Of a stretch of DNA of 5,776 bases, positions 1 to 5,049 are shown one piece after another; the stretch's first letter is position 1, and each line of letters starts with the position of its first letter. This DNA comes from Deltaproteobacteria bacterium. Lineage in GTDB: Bacteria; Desulfobacterota; DSM-4660; Desulfatiglandales; B25-G16. A program made the translations under genes and the position numbers. The notes beneath the pieces were generated by a model. That model ran no database searches and was not told where the DNA came from. It saw nothing but the letters and a program-made list of their open reading frames with translations. The DNA is taken from the NCBI GenBank assembly GCA_020348625.1, contig CP070752.1, forward strand, positions 2,730,536 through 2,736,311, read 5' to 3'.

Positions 1-157
1 CCGAGGCCTGAACATACATGTCTTCGTAATAGCTATAATGAGGCAATTGCGGCCAGAAGGGTATATCCATGGAAAGAGCCACTTCAAGGGCCCTGTCCAC
101 ATCCGTATGAGGCATGACGGCCATTGCCGTTGTGAGCAGATTTCCAGGAATAGGCAT
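1..157 (-). CDS. MetE/UROD-like protein, N-terminal fragment
   Basis: This leftward reading frame is open from an ATG at 157 to the window edge, giving the first 52 residues of a longer protein. The start is supported by AAAGG a few bases upstream and by an in-frame TAG a short way before it. The N-terminus reads MPIPGNLLTTAMAVMPHTD, and near residues 34-52 it has IPFWPQLP followed by YYEDMYVQAS. From memory, the pattern 'PHTD ... A ... IPFWPQLP ... E-MYVQ' marks proteins of the cobalamin-independent methionine synthase / uroporphyrinogen decarboxylase fold that are common in Desulfobacterota and often left as hypothetical. Most relatives I recall have G-S-L-P-H-T-D, whereas this one has A-V-M-P-H-T-D. 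The fold family suggests methyl transfer or a decarboxylase-like reaction, but the catalytic part is outside the window, so the substrate is unknown. It lies 158 bases downstream of the cupin on the same strand and may be co-transcribed with it or use its own promoter. Confidence 0.72.
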   Translation of the reverse strand, partial: MPIPGNLLTTAMAVMPHTDVDRALEVALSMDIPFWPQLPHYSYYEDMYVQAS

Positions 158-269
158 GGTTTGCCTTTTAAATCCGTCTATTTTTCTCTATTTGGCTTCT
201 ATCAGTGGAGGCATTCAGGAAGTGCTTGACAGAATTGCCCGAGTTCTTTCCTGCGCCTTGTGGTGCTTC

Positions 270-292
270 ACCACGTAATGTCATGACGTGAT
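270..292. promoter_or_regulatory. 23-bp imperfect dyad, candidate operator
   Basis: The sequence is symmetric about position 281 in 9 of 11 base pairs. The outer arms are CACGT (272-276) and ACGTG (286-290), and the inner arms are ATG (278-280) and CAT (282-284). It sits directly downstream, in the leftward direction, of a TATAAT hexamer (305-300) in front of the MetE/UROD-like gene, which is where a repressor site would lie. The symmetry is seen directly; the operator role is inferred. A short stem TGGTG-CTT-CACCA (261-273) overlaps its left edge. Confidence 0.35.
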
Positions 293-299
293 AGAATTC

Positions 300-305
300 A
301 TTATA
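300..305 (-). promoter_or_regulatory. TATAAT -10 hexamer, possible promoter
   Basis: A perfect TATAAT on the minus strand lies about 143 bases upstream of the MetE/UROD-like start and just beyond the stop codon of the cupin gene. No good -35 hexamer is found 16-18 bases further upstream (best candidate CAATGA), so this would be an activator-dependent or weak promoter. It could equally be chance. Confidence 0.22.
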
Positions 306-315
306 GAACGGGTGA

Positions 316-684
316 TCATGTATCATTGCGTCGTTGTATATCTTGTTTCTTTACCACTGTGAGCAACATTTTGAAGGGTTCTACGGCATTCACTGAATGA
401 GGAATATCCGCAGGCATTACCACAACCTCTCCTGCCCTGGCAACCACCTCCTTACCGCCAATGGTCAGCGACACTTCACCATCCAGAACTTGGACCATGG
501 CATCTCCTGGTGCAGCGTGGGTGCTCAGGCCTTCTCCTTGATCAAAGGCGAATAACGTCAAGCTCACGGCATCGTTTTGAGCAAAGGTGCGGCTTACGAC
601 CCTTCCTTTCTCATAATCCACCAGATTCACCAGGAGATGAGGCTCCGAAAAAGGGATGTTTTTGATGAGTGCTGGCTTTTCCAT
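316..684 (-). CDS. Single-domain cupin protein
   Basis: This 122-residue protein is a small cupin, a single beta-barrel, probably cytoplasmic since no signal peptide is seen. Motif 1 falls at residues 50-70 (GEGLSTHAAPGDAMVQVLDG) and motif 2 at 85-99 (G85, P91, H96, N99, reading GEVVVMPADIPHSVN). In classical cupins motif 1 supplies HxH and Glu as metal ligands. Here His56 is kept, but the second His is Ala58 and the Glu position appears to be Ala62, so the usual four-ligand site is incomplete. From memory, a subgroup of small cupins with 'H-T/A-A-P-x-D-A' shares this, and its members have no settled function. The start is supported by AAGGAG about 11 bases upstream. The gene diverges from the TRAP operon and precedes the MetE/UROD-like gene on the same strand. 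A role in sensing or processing a small carboxylate is possible but not shown. Confidence 0.9.
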   Translation of the reverse strand: MEKPALIKNIPFSEPHLLVNLVDYEKGRVVSRTFAQNDAVSLTLFAFDQGEGLSTHAAPGDAMVQVLDGEVSLTIGGKEVVARAGEVVVMPADIPHSVNAVEPFKMLLTVVKKQDIQRRNDT

Positions 685-781
685 GTTTCGCTCTGCTCCT
701 TCAACTATTCCTAAGTTTCTAAGACCTCCGCTTTAAGCGTCTACATCTGTTTGACGTCCACTCCCTGGGTTGCGCTTTTCC

Positions 782-796
782 CTCTTTTGACAAGAG
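782..796. repeat. Inverted repeat CTCTT-N5-AAGAG
   Basis: Perfect 5-bp arms, CTCTT (782-786) and AAGAG (792-796), flank TTGAC. In the leftward direction the repeat lies roughly 10-25 bases after the expected transcription start of the cupin promoter. It could be a regulator site or the foot of an RNA hairpin; short arms make chance a real possibility. Confidence 0.25.
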
Positions 797-813
797 ATTG
801 AGGAGGCCTTTGA

Positions 814-841
814 ATTATAGGCAATCACTGGGAAAATGCAA
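814..841 (-). promoter_or_regulatory. Candidate sigma-70 promoter for cupin
   Basis: On the minus strand, TTGCAT (841-836) and a perfect TATAAT (819-814) are separated by 16 bases. The -35 box matches consensus at three of six positions. Transcription would begin near 807 and leave a leader of about 120 bases before the cupin ATG at 684. Confidence 0.45.
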
Positions 842-878
842 CACTTGTCGCCATGAACAAGGGTAACTCCCTGTAGCG

Positions 879-906
879 TAATGAATTTTTTGGGTCGATT
901 TCATTA
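879..906. promoter_or_regulatory. Inverted repeat TAATGAA-N14-TTCATTA
   Basis: Perfect 7-bp arms at 879-885 and 900-906 have centres 21 bp apart, about two helical turns. The repeat ends 8 bases before the predicted -35 box of dctP. That is a typical position for an activator dimer of the operon, or for a regulator acting on both divergent promoters. The repeat is seen directly; the binding protein is unknown and no regulator gene is in the window. Confidence 0.42.
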
Positions 907-914
907 ATAGAGGG

Positions 915-943
915 TTGTTTATGAGTTGCAGTTCATGTATGAT
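915..943 (+). promoter_or_regulatory. Candidate promoter of the TRAP operon
   Basis: TTGTTT (915-920) and TATGAT (938-943) are separated by 17 bases; the -10 box matches consensus at five of six positions and the -35 at three of six. The spacer is itself dyad symmetric (ATGA-N2-TGCA-N2-TCAT, 921-936), so a repressor bound there would cover the promoter. Transcription would begin near 950 and give a leader of about 165 bases before dctP. Confidence 0.38.
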
Positions 944-960
944 TGTGCTGTTTCTTTCCC

Positions 961-973
961 CATCCTTAGGATG
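961..973. promoter_or_regulatory. Perfect 13-bp palindrome CATCCT-T-AGGATG
   Basis: Six-base arms flank a single central base, just downstream of the expected transcription start of the TRAP operon. This fits a compact operator. In RNA only a 5-bp stem with a 3-base loop could form. Confidence 0.35.
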
Positions 974-1023
974 ATTATTCGGCTCCAAACGAGTCCTTTC
1001 TAGAATAGCGATCAGGTTTGAAA

Positions 1024-1042
1024 TCCTTTACTGCAGAAAGGA
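1024..1042 (+). promoter_or_regulatory. Hairpin covering the leader Shine-Dalgarno
   Basis: TCCTTT (1024-1029) can pair with AAAGGA (1037-1042) around a 7-base loop, hiding the core of the strong ribosome-binding sequence at 1035-1048. An outer helix GATCA (1010-1014) with TGATC (1048-1052) could extend the fold across an internal loop. A second tract, TCCTTTC at 994-1000, is perfectly complementary to GAAAGGA (1036-1042) and competes for the same bases. The pairing is read from sequence; any switching behaviour is inferred. Confidence 0.35.
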
Positions 1043-1048
1043 GGTGAT
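1035..1048 (+). promoter_or_regulatory. Near-complete Shine-Dalgarno, far from dctP
   Basis: AGAAAGGAGGTGAT is complementary over 14 bases to the usual 3' end of bacterial 16S rRNA. It lies about 66 bases before the likely dctP start at 1115, too far to serve it directly, while dctP lacks a good site of its own. It directly abuts, and overlaps, the ATG of a 23-codon frame at 1047. GGAGG ends only two bases before that ATG, which is shorter than optimal. It may load ribosomes for the small frame or act as a standby site. Confidence 0.5.
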
Positions 1049-1118
1049 GATCTCAGGAGAGGAAAACACGGTTTGGGGATTCTTTGACGAAAATCTTTTA
1101 GAATGGGTGCTATCATGA
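1047..1118 (+). CDS. Possible 23-codon leader peptide coupled to dctP
   Basis: This short frame starts at ATG 1047, at the end of a very strong Shine-Dalgarno, and reads 23 codons beginning MISGEENTVWGFF and ending LEWVLS. Its TGA (1116-1118) overlaps the ATG at 1115 as ATGA, the classic arrangement for translational coupling. The dctP start itself has only a weak GGGTG close by, so re-initiation by ribosomes ending here would explain how dctP is translated. The peptide has two Trp and is acidic, but lacks runs of one amino acid typical of attenuation leaders. Against it: the Shine-Dalgarno to ATG distance is very short, and an ATGA overlap can occur by chance. I recognise no homologue. Confidence 0.33.
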   Translation: MISGEENTVWGFFDENLLEWVLS

Positions 1119-2149
1119 AAAAGATGAAATGGTCCGTTATCATTTCTCTGTCTGTGGTTTTTCTGTTTTCATCCCTGGCAATATCTCACGCCGCAAAGAA
1201 CAAGCCTATTTCAATAAGTTGGGCCACCTTCTATCCTGAGACCCATCCCCTGTATCCCATGAATGAGGGCTGGGGAACCGAGATAGAAAAACGCACGAAC
1301 GGGCGGGTAAAATTCACCTATTACGCTGGTTCAACGCTCCTGAAGGGGAATGAAATCCCTGACGGCATCCTGAAGGGTATCGCCGACGTAGGGGATGGAG
1401 TCCTGGCTTACACACCCGGACGCTTTTTTGCCATGGAGACCGTGAACCTAACCATCGGCTACAGCTCTGCAAAAATGGCAACCTTTGTAGCCAACGAGTT
1501 TTATAAGAAGTTCAGGCCCAAAGAGTTCGATGACTATATGGTATTCTTCATGCATGCCCACGGTCCGGGTATTCTTCATAGCAAGGGACCGGTGCGCAAC
1601 CTTGAAGAGATCAAAGGTTTGAAGATCCGCGCTGTGGGGGCTGCGGCCAAGTCTGCCCAGGCCCTAGGTGCCGTTCCGGTCGCCATGCCCATGTTTGATA
1701 CCTACGAGTCCCTCAGAAAGGGTGTGGTAGAGGCGACACTCAGCCCCATTGAGGCCCTCATGACCTGGAAACAGGCCGAGGTAGTCAAATATACGACCGA
1801 GTGCTTCGGGGTCGGCTATACCTCGGCGTTCTATGTGGCTATGAGCCGTAAAAAATGGGATTCCCTGCCCTCAGATGTGCAAAGGGTCTTTGAAGAGGTG
1901 AGTGCCGAATGGATTCCCAAGGCGGCCGAGGTGTGGGATTCCGCTGATGAAAGGGGCAGAAAGTATGCGCTCAACATGGGCCATACAATTATCCCTCTTT
2001 CCGATGAAGAAAATGCACGCTGGGCCGAGGCTGTGCAGCCTGTAATCACTGAGTATGAAAAGGACGCGGAGGCCAAGGGATTGCCGGGCAAGGAATATGT
2101 GGCAACGGTAAGGGCTCTGATCAAGGAATTTAAGGAAAGCCAGAAGTAG
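1115..2149 (+). CDS. dctP: TRAP transporter periplasmic binding protein DctP
   Basis: This protein captures the substrate in the periplasm and hands it to the DctQ-DctM membrane pair, with uptake driven by an ion gradient. The 344-residue product from ATG 1115 has a clear signal peptide: MKKMKW, a hydrophobic stretch, then cleavage near the ISHA-AKNK junction. Mature DctP features follow: ISISWATFYPETHPLY, the GIADVGDGV segment, and KGLKIRAVG with the conserved arginine (Arg172 from this start), which in characterised family members forms a salt bridge with a carboxylate substrate. Next come MPMFDTYESLRKGVVEA and the helical C-terminus. Length is normal for the family. An ATG at 1103 in the same frame would add four residues (MGAI). 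I prefer 1115 because it gives a standard lipid-facing N-terminus and overlaps the stop of the upstream small frame. The ligand cannot be named; a carboxylate is the default expectation. Confidence 0.95.
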   Translation: MKKMKWSVIISLSVVFLFSSLAISHAAKNKPISISWATFYPETHPLYPMNEGWGTEIEKRTNGRVKFTYYAGSTLLKGNEIPDGILKGIADVGDGVLAYTPGRFFAMETVNLTIGYSSAKMATFVANEFYKKFRPKEFDDYMVFFMHAHGPGILHSKGPVRNLEEIKGLKIRAVGAAAKSAQALGAVPVAMPMFDTYESLRKGVVEATLSPIEALMTWKQAEVVKYTTECFGVGYTSAFYVAMSRKKWDSLPSDVQRVFEEVSAEWIPKAAEVWDSADERGRKYALNMGHTIIPLSDEENARWAEAVQPVITEYEKDAEAKGLPGKEYVATVRALIKEFKESQK

Positions 2150-2161
2150 AGAACCTACAAG

Positions 2162-2204
2162 AAGCGCTGCCGGGCTGATACAACAGCTACGGCAGCCGCT
2201 TTTT
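2162..2204 (+). terminator. Stem-loop with T-tract between dctP and dctQ
   Basis: AAGCG-CTGCCG (2162-2172) pairs with CGGCAG-C-CGCTT (2190-2201), an 11-bp GC-rich stem with one bulged C. The loop contains a smaller GCTG/CAGC helix (2174-2177 with 2184-2187). Five T follow (2200-2204). This has the form of an intrinsic terminator placed after dctP. As dctQ and dctM continue on the same strand, partial read-through is likely. The stem would also protect the dctP message from 3' exonucleases, raising the binding protein above the membrane subunits. Confidence 0.72.
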
Positions 2205-2226
2205 GTCCTAATTGAGGGGTGATTAC

Positions 2227-2724
2227 ATGGCGGCGTTTGGCAAAGGGGTTCATAGATTTTCCACCATCCTGAATTGGTTCGCCGGGTCTTGTTTGATTGG
2301 CATGACTACCCTCACGTGTGCGGATGTAGTACTCCGCCTCTTCAGGCATCCCATTCTTGGCACCTATGAGATCGTGGGGTTTCTGGGAACAGCGGTGGCA
2401 AGTTTGGCGGTGGCCTATACAACCGTAGAGCGCGGCCACGTGGCCGTATCCATACTTGTCATGCGGCTTTCCCATCGGGTTCAAGTTATTATCCATCAAA
2501 TCACCCACCTGCTCAGCATTGTCCTTTTCGGTTTCTTGACAATGGAATGTATCCGGTTTGGAAACGACCTGAGGGTATCGGGAGAGACGTCTTTGACGCT
2601 GACACTGCCTTTTTTCCCATTGCTTTACGGTATGTCCTTTTCCTTTCTCATCGTCTGCATCATCCTCTGGCTGGACTTCTGGAATGTGCTCACAGGAAGG
2701 GAAAAACCGTGGTATGTGCCGTGA
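2227..2724 (+). CDS. dctQ: TRAP transporter small permease DctQ
   Basis: This 165-residue inner-membrane protein has four hydrophobic segments, at about residues 13-33, 43-65, 84-104 and 122-147, as expected for the DctQ subunit that pairs with DctM. Recognisable family features are ADVVLRLF after the first segment, the GTYEIVGFLGT stretch, and VERGHVAV before the third. I chose ATG 2227 because GAGGGGTG ends a few bases upstream. A TTG at 2212 in the same frame would add five residues, but the Shine-Dalgarno would then fall inside the gene. The gene begins 22 bases after the inter-gene hairpin and ends 24 bases before dctM. P, Q and M are separate genes here, with no QM fusion. Confidence 0.93.
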   Translation: MAAFGKGVHRFSTILNWFAGSCLIGMTTLTCADVVLRLFRHPILGTYEIVGFLGTAVASLAVAYTTVERGHVAVSILVMRLSHRVQVIIHQITHLLSIVLFGFLTMECIRFGNDLRVSGETSLTLTLPFFPLLYGMSFSFLIVCIILWLDFWNVLTGREKPWYVP

Positions 2725-2748
2725 ACTAATCGGAAAGGGAGACGGTAG

Positions 2749-4050
2749 ATGAGTCCAACGACTATTGGTTTAGTGGGATTGGTAATTCTGGTTATCATCC
2801 TTTTCTCCCGCATGCCTGTGGGATTTGTGATGGCCATTGTGGGCTTCGCCGGGTTTACCTATTTGGTGTCCATGGACAGTGCGCTGCGGGTCCTTGCCAA
2901 GGATTTCTACGCCATGTTCAGCTCTTACAATATGACTGTCGTCCCCTTATTTATCCTGATGGGTCAAATTACATTTCATGCAGGCATAAGCCGTCGCCTC
3001 TTTGATACCGCCTACAAAATCTTTGACTATTTACCAGGCGGCCTGGCCATTGCCACGGTGGGGGCATGTGCGGGGTTTGCAGCCATCTGCGGTTCGACCA
3101 ACGCATCGGTTGCCACACTGACCACTGTGGCCCTTCCCGAGATGAAGCGGTATAAGTATGGAACTTCCTTGAGTACGGGCTCGATCGCTGCAGGTGGGAC
3201 CCTGGGGATTCTCATTCCTCCCAGTGTGATCTTTATCATTTATGGTATCGCGACCGAGCAATCTATTGGAAAGCTTTTTGCTGCAGGAATCTTACCGGGG
3301 ATTATTCTATCCCTTTTTTTCTGCGTAACCGTTTTTATCTGGGCCAAGCTCAGACCGGGGGAGGCTCCCCGCGGGAGGAAGACCACATTCAAAGAAAAGG
3401 CATTAGCCCTGTCAGGTGTAACTGAGACTCTACTGCTGTTCCTTCTTGTGATGGGGGGGCTTTTCCGTGGTTTTTTTACACCAACGGAGGCAGGTGCCAT
3501 CGGCGTAGGAGGTGCCATCATCCTCGGTCTTGCCCGAAGAAGACTGACCTGGCGTGGATTCTCCCAGGCAGTGACGGAGAGCACGAGAATTTCTTGCATG
3601 GTCCTGGTTATCGTTTCCGGGGCCATTATGTTCGGCCACTTTCTGGCCATCACCAGGGTTCCTTATGTGGCAGCCAACTGGATCGGGGCGCTCCCTTTAC
3701 CCAATTATGCCATCATGGGGGTTATCGTGGTTATCTATCTGATAGGGGGGTGTTTTATGGACGCCCTTGCCATGATTCTTCTGACGATTCCGATCCTATT
3801 CCCCTTGGTCACGGCTATGGGGTATGATCCCATCTGGTTTGGCGTTATTATCGTGCTTGTTGCGGAGATGGGTGCCATAACCCCGCCTGTGGGCATTAAT
3901 GTATATGTCCTCTCGGGAATTGCCAGGGATATCCCCCTGGAGACTATTTTCAAGGGGGCGCTTCCCTTTGTGCTATCATTACTGGCCTGCGTGGCCCTCC
4001 TGATTGCTTTTCCCCAGATTGCTCTGCTGTTGCCGAATCTTATGAAATAG
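2749..4050 (+). CDS. dctM: TRAP transporter large permease DctM
   Basis: This 433-residue, strongly hydrophobic protein is the transport subunit of the TRAP system, moving the substrate across the inner membrane with a coupling ion, usually Na+. Family signatures are all present: VPLFILMG (65-72), AAICGSTNASVATL (111-124), AAGGTLGILIPPS (147-159), GFFTPTEAGA (241-250), FMDALAMILLTIPIL (336-350) and EMGAITPPVGINVY (373-386). The two serine/threonine/glycine-rich hairpin regions correspond to the ion- and substrate-binding parts of the elevator fold. Length is typical. The start is supported by AAGGGAGA about 8 bases upstream, and the 24-base gap to dctQ implies co-transcription. No truncation or frameshift is seen. 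No strong intrinsic terminator follows. Confidence 0.96.
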   Translation: MSPTTIGLVGLVILVIILFSRMPVGFVMAIVGFAGFTYLVSMDSALRVLAKDFYAMFSSYNMTVVPLFILMGQITFHAGISRRLFDTAYKIFDYLPGGLAIATVGACAGFAAICGSTNASVATLTTVALPEMKRYKYGTSLSTGSIAAGGTLGILIPPSVIFIIYGIATEQSIGKLFAAGILPGIILSLFFCVTVFIWAKLRPGEAPRGRKTTFKEKALALSGVTETLLLFLLVMGGLFRGFFTPTEAGAIGVGGAIILGLARRRLTWRGFSQAVTESTRISCMVLVIVSGAIMFGHFLAITRVPYVAANWIGALPLPNYAIMGVIVVIYLIGGCFMDALAMILLTIPILFPLVTAMGYDPIWFGVIIVLVAEMGAITPPVGINVYVLSGIARDIPLETIFKGALPFVLSLLACVALLIAFPQIALLLPNLMK

Positions 4051-4301
4051 GCAACCATGCACCTGCGCTTGCCAGAGGCCCAAGAACCTACCATGACTGA
4101 TTGTAGCAATTACAGAGCTGCCAGATAGCTGGATGAGAGAGTTATAAGATATGCCCGATTGCGTTCAATGTTTTTGAGCTTCTGAAAGCGAAGATATGGG
4201 GAAGAGACGCATAACAATGGTAATGGGCTCAAGTTTCGATGGAATGATCTTTGCCAGGCAGGTTCAAGCGATTGACCAAGTTTCAAACCTAGACTGGATT
4301 A
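4051..4301. other. Convergent spacer without a convincing gene
   Basis: This stretch separates dctM from the oppositely oriented 98-residue gene. It holds two small hairpins. One is CTG-ATTG-TAG-CAAT-TA-CAG at 4097-4115. The other is a longer imperfect one at 4260-4290 with AGGTT/AACCT arms. Neither has a T-run on either strand, so Rho-dependent ending or RNA-end protection is more likely than a standard terminator. Confidence 0.55.
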
Positions 4302-4598
4302 TCACTCAGACAGCAAATCCCTTACCATCCTCTCGATGTTTCTCAGAATGCCTGGATCATGCTCTATAGCCTCTTTCACAAATTCAGCGTATTCTAGGTC
4401 GGCCACCTTGGGGCTTATTTTGGTAGCTACCATTCTGGTATAGTCTATCCAGCTATCAACATCGGAATTGAACAGCTTTACTAATTCACAACAGGCCGCA
4501 AGATCTTCAACCACGATTCGTTTGTTACCCGGATCTTTGGTCCATTCGATGAATCTTACCGGGACGCCGGTCTTTTCAATATCTTCGGCTGTGATCAT
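4302..4598 (-). CDS. Unrecognised acidic 98-residue protein
   Basis: I do not recognise this protein. The start at 4598 is well supported by AAAGGGGG about 4 bases upstream of the ATG. The product is soluble-looking, with no signal peptide or membrane segment, and is acidic by count (20 Asp/Glu against 13 Lys/Arg). Most of it should be helical, from about residue 31 to the end. Features to note are the N-terminal GVPVRFIEWTKDPGNK, which looks like a short beta or loop region, a Cys36-Cys37 pair within EDLAACCELV, and two aromatic/acidic patches around SWIDYTRM (49-56) and LEYAEFVKEAIEHD (68-81). There is no adjacent partner on the same strand, so it appears to be monocistronic. It could be a small regulatory or adaptor protein, but nothing in the sequence decides this. 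Confidence 0.7.
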   Translation of the reverse strand: MITAEDIEKTGVPVRFIEWTKDPGNKRIVVEDLAACCELVKLFNSDVDSWIDYTRMVATKISPKVADLEYAEFVKEAIEHDPGILRNIERMVRDLLSE

Positions 4599-4754
4599 AA
4601 TACCCCCTTTGCCAAGAAAACGCTGGCATACCCAAGTTCCTCAAGTTACCTTCCACTTCTTCACGGAACCGCACACGAGCGGCATAGTTTCGCATTTTAG
4701 GCGAACGATCAGGACTTGGACCAGCTGGCTACCTTTAGGTTTTGATATAGTCAA

Positions 4755-4783
4755 CCTGTAGGGCATCATCAGTTTATTGTCAA
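4755..4783 (-). promoter_or_regulatory. Weak promoter candidate for 98-residue gene
   Basis: On the minus strand, a perfect TTGACA (4783-4778) is followed after 17 bases by TACAGG (4760-4755). The -10 is poor. The leader to ATG 4598 would be about 150 bases. Confidence 0.22.
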
Positions 4784-4901
4784 GACAGAAAGTCCGTTTT
4801 AGCTTGCTGCCATTTGAAACTGTGAAGATCCGAGCATGTGTGAAGACCAGCGCTACACCTCAACTCCTTCACCCCCAGCCGAAACTCACGTAAGACATTT
4901 C

Positions 4902-4948
4902 CCTCAACTAAAGATCGCTAGTTGCCGATAACGTTACTGAGGTTTTTT
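4902..4948 (+). terminator. Possible terminator-like hairpin with T6
   Basis: CCTCA (4902-4906) can pair with TGAGG (4938-4942), which is directly followed by TTTTTT (4943-4948). An inner helix ACTA/TAGT (4907-4910 with 4919-4922) can stack on it. The stem is short and no plus-strand gene lies upstream, so it would end either an unannotated small RNA or read-through transcription. Low confidence. Confidence 0.25.
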
Positions 4949-5049
4949 GAGCGGGAGCCCTTATGTAGCAGGAAGGGCGGCGCTCTTCGCTCGTGAAGAA
5001 GGTTTATTTCGACCGTTGTTGCTTACCGAGACTCAGCAAGGATTACACA

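Larger units (their letters stand above)
685..1034. other. Divergent intergenic region with promoters and dyads
   Basis: No gene is seen between the cupin start and the dctP leader. The stretch is AT-richer than its flanks and holds a leftward and a rightward promoter-like element plus several inverted repeats, listed separately. Two further small repeats are visible: CTTGT-N8-ACAAG at 844-861, and an AGGG/CCCT stem at 860-872. A T-run at 886-891 follows the second by about 13 bases. With no gene upstream on the plus strand, I do not call this a terminator. Confidence 0.6.
4599..5037. other. Gene-poor region, about 440 bases
   Basis: No convincing gene is seen on either strand. Visible items are a perfect TTGACA on the minus strand (4783-4778) with only TACAGG 17 bases further along as a -10 for the 98-residue gene, two direct copies of TGTGAAGA (4821-4828 and 4839-4846), a CCAGCTGG palindrome near 4720, and a hairpin with a T-run at 4902-4948. 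A promoter for the rightward gene at 5050 should lie here, but I cannot place it. Confidence 0.55.

Noticed and set aside
38..229. A 63-codon plus-strand frame at the left edge
   Set aside because: It is antisense to the recognisable MetE/UROD-like N-terminus and shows no family features.
857..891. AGGG/CCCT stem followed by T6, possible terminator
   Set aside because: The stem is only about 4-6 bp, the T-run is more than 10 bases away, and no plus-strand gene lies upstream.
1831..2124. A 97-codon minus-strand frame inside dctP
   Set aside because: It is a shadow of dctP codon structure, with no family features and no independent signals.
3240..3653. A 137-codon minus-strand frame inside dctM
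   Set aside because: It is rich in Pro/Arg/Ser, as expected from the reverse of a membrane-protein gene, and the opposite strand is clearly dctM.
4256..4292. GGTTCAAGC segment resembling a tRNA T-arm
   Set aside because: No acceptor, D or anticodon stems can be assembled around it on either strand.
4196..4366. A 56-codon plus-strand frame starting at ATG 4196
   Set aside because: It lacks a good ribosome-binding site and runs antisense into the better supported 98-residue gene.
4576..4695. A 39-codon minus-strand frame (MRNYAARVRFREE start) overlapping the start of the 98-residue gene
   Set aside because: It has protein-like composition, but no ribosome-binding site and a 23-base out-of-frame overlap. 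It is probably chance, or a very decayed remnant.
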